Source: Chloroflexota bacterium
GTDB lineage: Bacteria > Chloroflexota > UBA11872
Assembly: GCA_028874315.1 (NCBI GenBank)
Contig: JAPPKM010000024.1
Span: 1-54,338, forward strand
Length of the DNA stretch: 54,338 bases
Reading direction: 5' to 3'
In this document: in pieces, positions 53,633-54,338 of the stretch
How positions within the stretch are numbered: position 1 is the stretch's first letter
Layout: each line of letters begins with the position of its first letter
Translations under genes and position numbers: made by a program
Notes under the pieces: model-generated
Seen by the model: only the letters and a program-made list of their open reading frames with translations
Told to the model about the DNA's origin: nothing
Databases searched by the model: none

Positions 53633-54338
53633 ATGGCGCAGCAAACGGTAACTGTAGAACCATCGGATCCCTCCGGGATGCCGTCATCCGTCCGCATCCG
53701 TACGCCGGCGCGTATCCGCGCGATGCGCATCAGTGGTCGGGTATTGACGTACCTGATTCTCTGGCTGGGCAGTTTCGTGTACGCCATCCCCTTCCTGTGG
53801 ATGGTGCGGACGTCGTTCATGCGACTGGACAAGCTCTTTGAAGAGCCGCCGCAGATCTGGCCCGATCCCTGGATCTGGCAGAACTACATCGACATGTGGG
53901 AAACGGGGCCGTTCGCGAACTGGATCGTGAACTCCCTCATCCTGGTCGCGCTCGGCATGTTCGGGCAGACCTTTATCAGCATCTTCGTGGCCTACGGCTT
54001 CGCGCGAACCCAGTTCCCGGGCCGTAACCAGCTGTTTGTGCTGATTCTGGCGACCCTGATGCTGCCGGGCCACGTGACGATCGTGCCCAAGTTCATCATG
54101 TTCCGCACCGTCGGGTTGCTCGACAGCCTGTGGCCCGTGGCCCTTCCGGACCTCTGGGGACAGGCCTTCTACATCTTCATCCTTCGGCAGTTCTTCTTAA
54201 CCCTGCCGGTGGAGTTAGATGAAGCGGCGGAGATTGACGGCGCCAACCTCTTGCAGGTGTTGTTCCGCGTCGTGATTCCGCTATCCAAACCTGCAATCGC
54301 CACCGTGGCGGTGTTCAACTTCATCAACAAGTGGAACG
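53633..54338 (+). CDS. Sugar ABC transporter permease (UgpE/MalG type), partial
   Basis: The first 235 codons of a permease that runs off the right edge. Start ATG 53633 has AGGAGGGACC before it. The N-terminus is hydrophilic (MAQQTVTVEPSDPSG), then helix 1 (VLTYLILWLGSFVYAIPFLWM, about 37-57, split here), WQNYIDMWETGPFANWIVNS, which is typical of MalG/UgpE proteins, later helices, and the EAA loop ELDEAAEIDGANLLQVLFRV near the edge. It partners the preceding permease. Because it follows the glycosyltransferase-heparinase pair, the transporter may import the oligosaccharide that the lyase cuts. Confidence 0.9.
   Translation, partial: MAQQTVTVEPSDPSGMPSSVRIRTPARIRAMRISGRVLTYLILWLGSFVYAIPFLWMVRTSFMRLDKLFEEPPQIWPDPWIWQNYIDMWETGPFANWIVNSLILVALGMFGQTFISIFVAYGFARTQFPGRNQLFVLILATLMLPGHVTIVPKFIMFRTVGLLDSLWPVALPDLWGQAFYIFILRQFFLTLPVELDEAAEIDGANLLQVLFRVVIPLSKPAIATVAVFNFINKWN

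Overview
The window is a high-GC, densely coded bacterial chromosome segment with about 52 protein genes and one tRNA. I see no insertion sequence, prophage, CRISPR array or rRNA. Several features fit an uncultured marine or host-associated member of the Chloroflexota: a short-type adenosylhomocysteinase next to methionine-salvage genes, a Group-III-type phosphofructokinase, an acid-sugar enolase-superfamily enzyme, a formylglycine-generating enzyme, sialidase and heparinase-like enzymes, and CehA/PHP-type hydrolases. This placement is an inference from gene content; no marker gene here proves it.

Layout. 1-5187 (minus strand) is one compact S-adenosylmethionine cycle and methionine-salvage operon, transcribed mtnA, mtnP, pfkB kinase, ahcY, metK (metK runs off the window). 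5288-12162 is a carbohydrate block: an acid-sugar dehydratase-like enzyme on the minus strand, then on the plus strand a formylglycine-generating enzyme, GH127 arabinofuranosidase-like protein, GH33 sialidase, a small lipoprotein and a KDG-kinase-like PfkB protein. 12159-17469 holds two tandem YbjQ proteins, an amidase, a nitroreductase, a phosphofructokinase with pyrophosphate-type residues, and nadA. 17493-23342 holds a primary-type sigma factor, a SufR-like regulator with a cysteine desulfurase and an IscA-like carrier, a small membrane protein, ftsY and a nucleotidyltransferase. 23488-27548 holds a zinc-ribbon protein, an MFS transporter, tpiA, a PHP hydrolase and a family 2 glycosyltransferase.

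27591-31729 is a MarR-controlled heterodimeric ABC exporter operon with overlapping genes and a candidate operator. 31807-36725 holds a Lon-like protease, a D-2-hydroxyacid dehydrogenase, an SDR that lacks its catalytic Tyr and Lys, and two small proteins. 37048-42495 is gltB overlapped by a small membrane protein gene, itself overlapped by an unknown gene. 42547-43503 is a lipoprotein nuclease. 43883-47740 is a three-gene cassette: a homocysteine S-methyltransferase-like protein with an altered zinc site and two flavoproteins resembling the two large subunits of opine oxidase, hydrogen cyanide synthase or proline dehydrogenase. After tRNA-Val and a D-cysteine desulfhydrase-like gene comes a 54-residue lipoprotein. 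The window ends in a block that couples a glycosyltransferase and a heparinase II/III-like protein by a 4-base overlap and continues into sugar ABC permeases.

Central carbon enzymes (PFK, TpiA), NAD and Fe-S biogenesis (NadA, IscS-like, IscA-like, SufR-like) and glutamate synthase serve the core cell. The sialidase, GH127, heparinase-like protein, FGE, KDG kinase and ABC permeases point to use of sulfated or sialylated host- or algal-type glycans. Most of the glycan enzymes lack signal peptides, so they probably act on imported oligosaccharides. The most unusual items are the methyltransferase/flavoprotein cassette, the glycosyltransferase-lyase coupling, the predicted pyrophosphate specificity of PFK, and perfect inverted repeats in front of the SufR-like, MarR and small membrane-protein genes.
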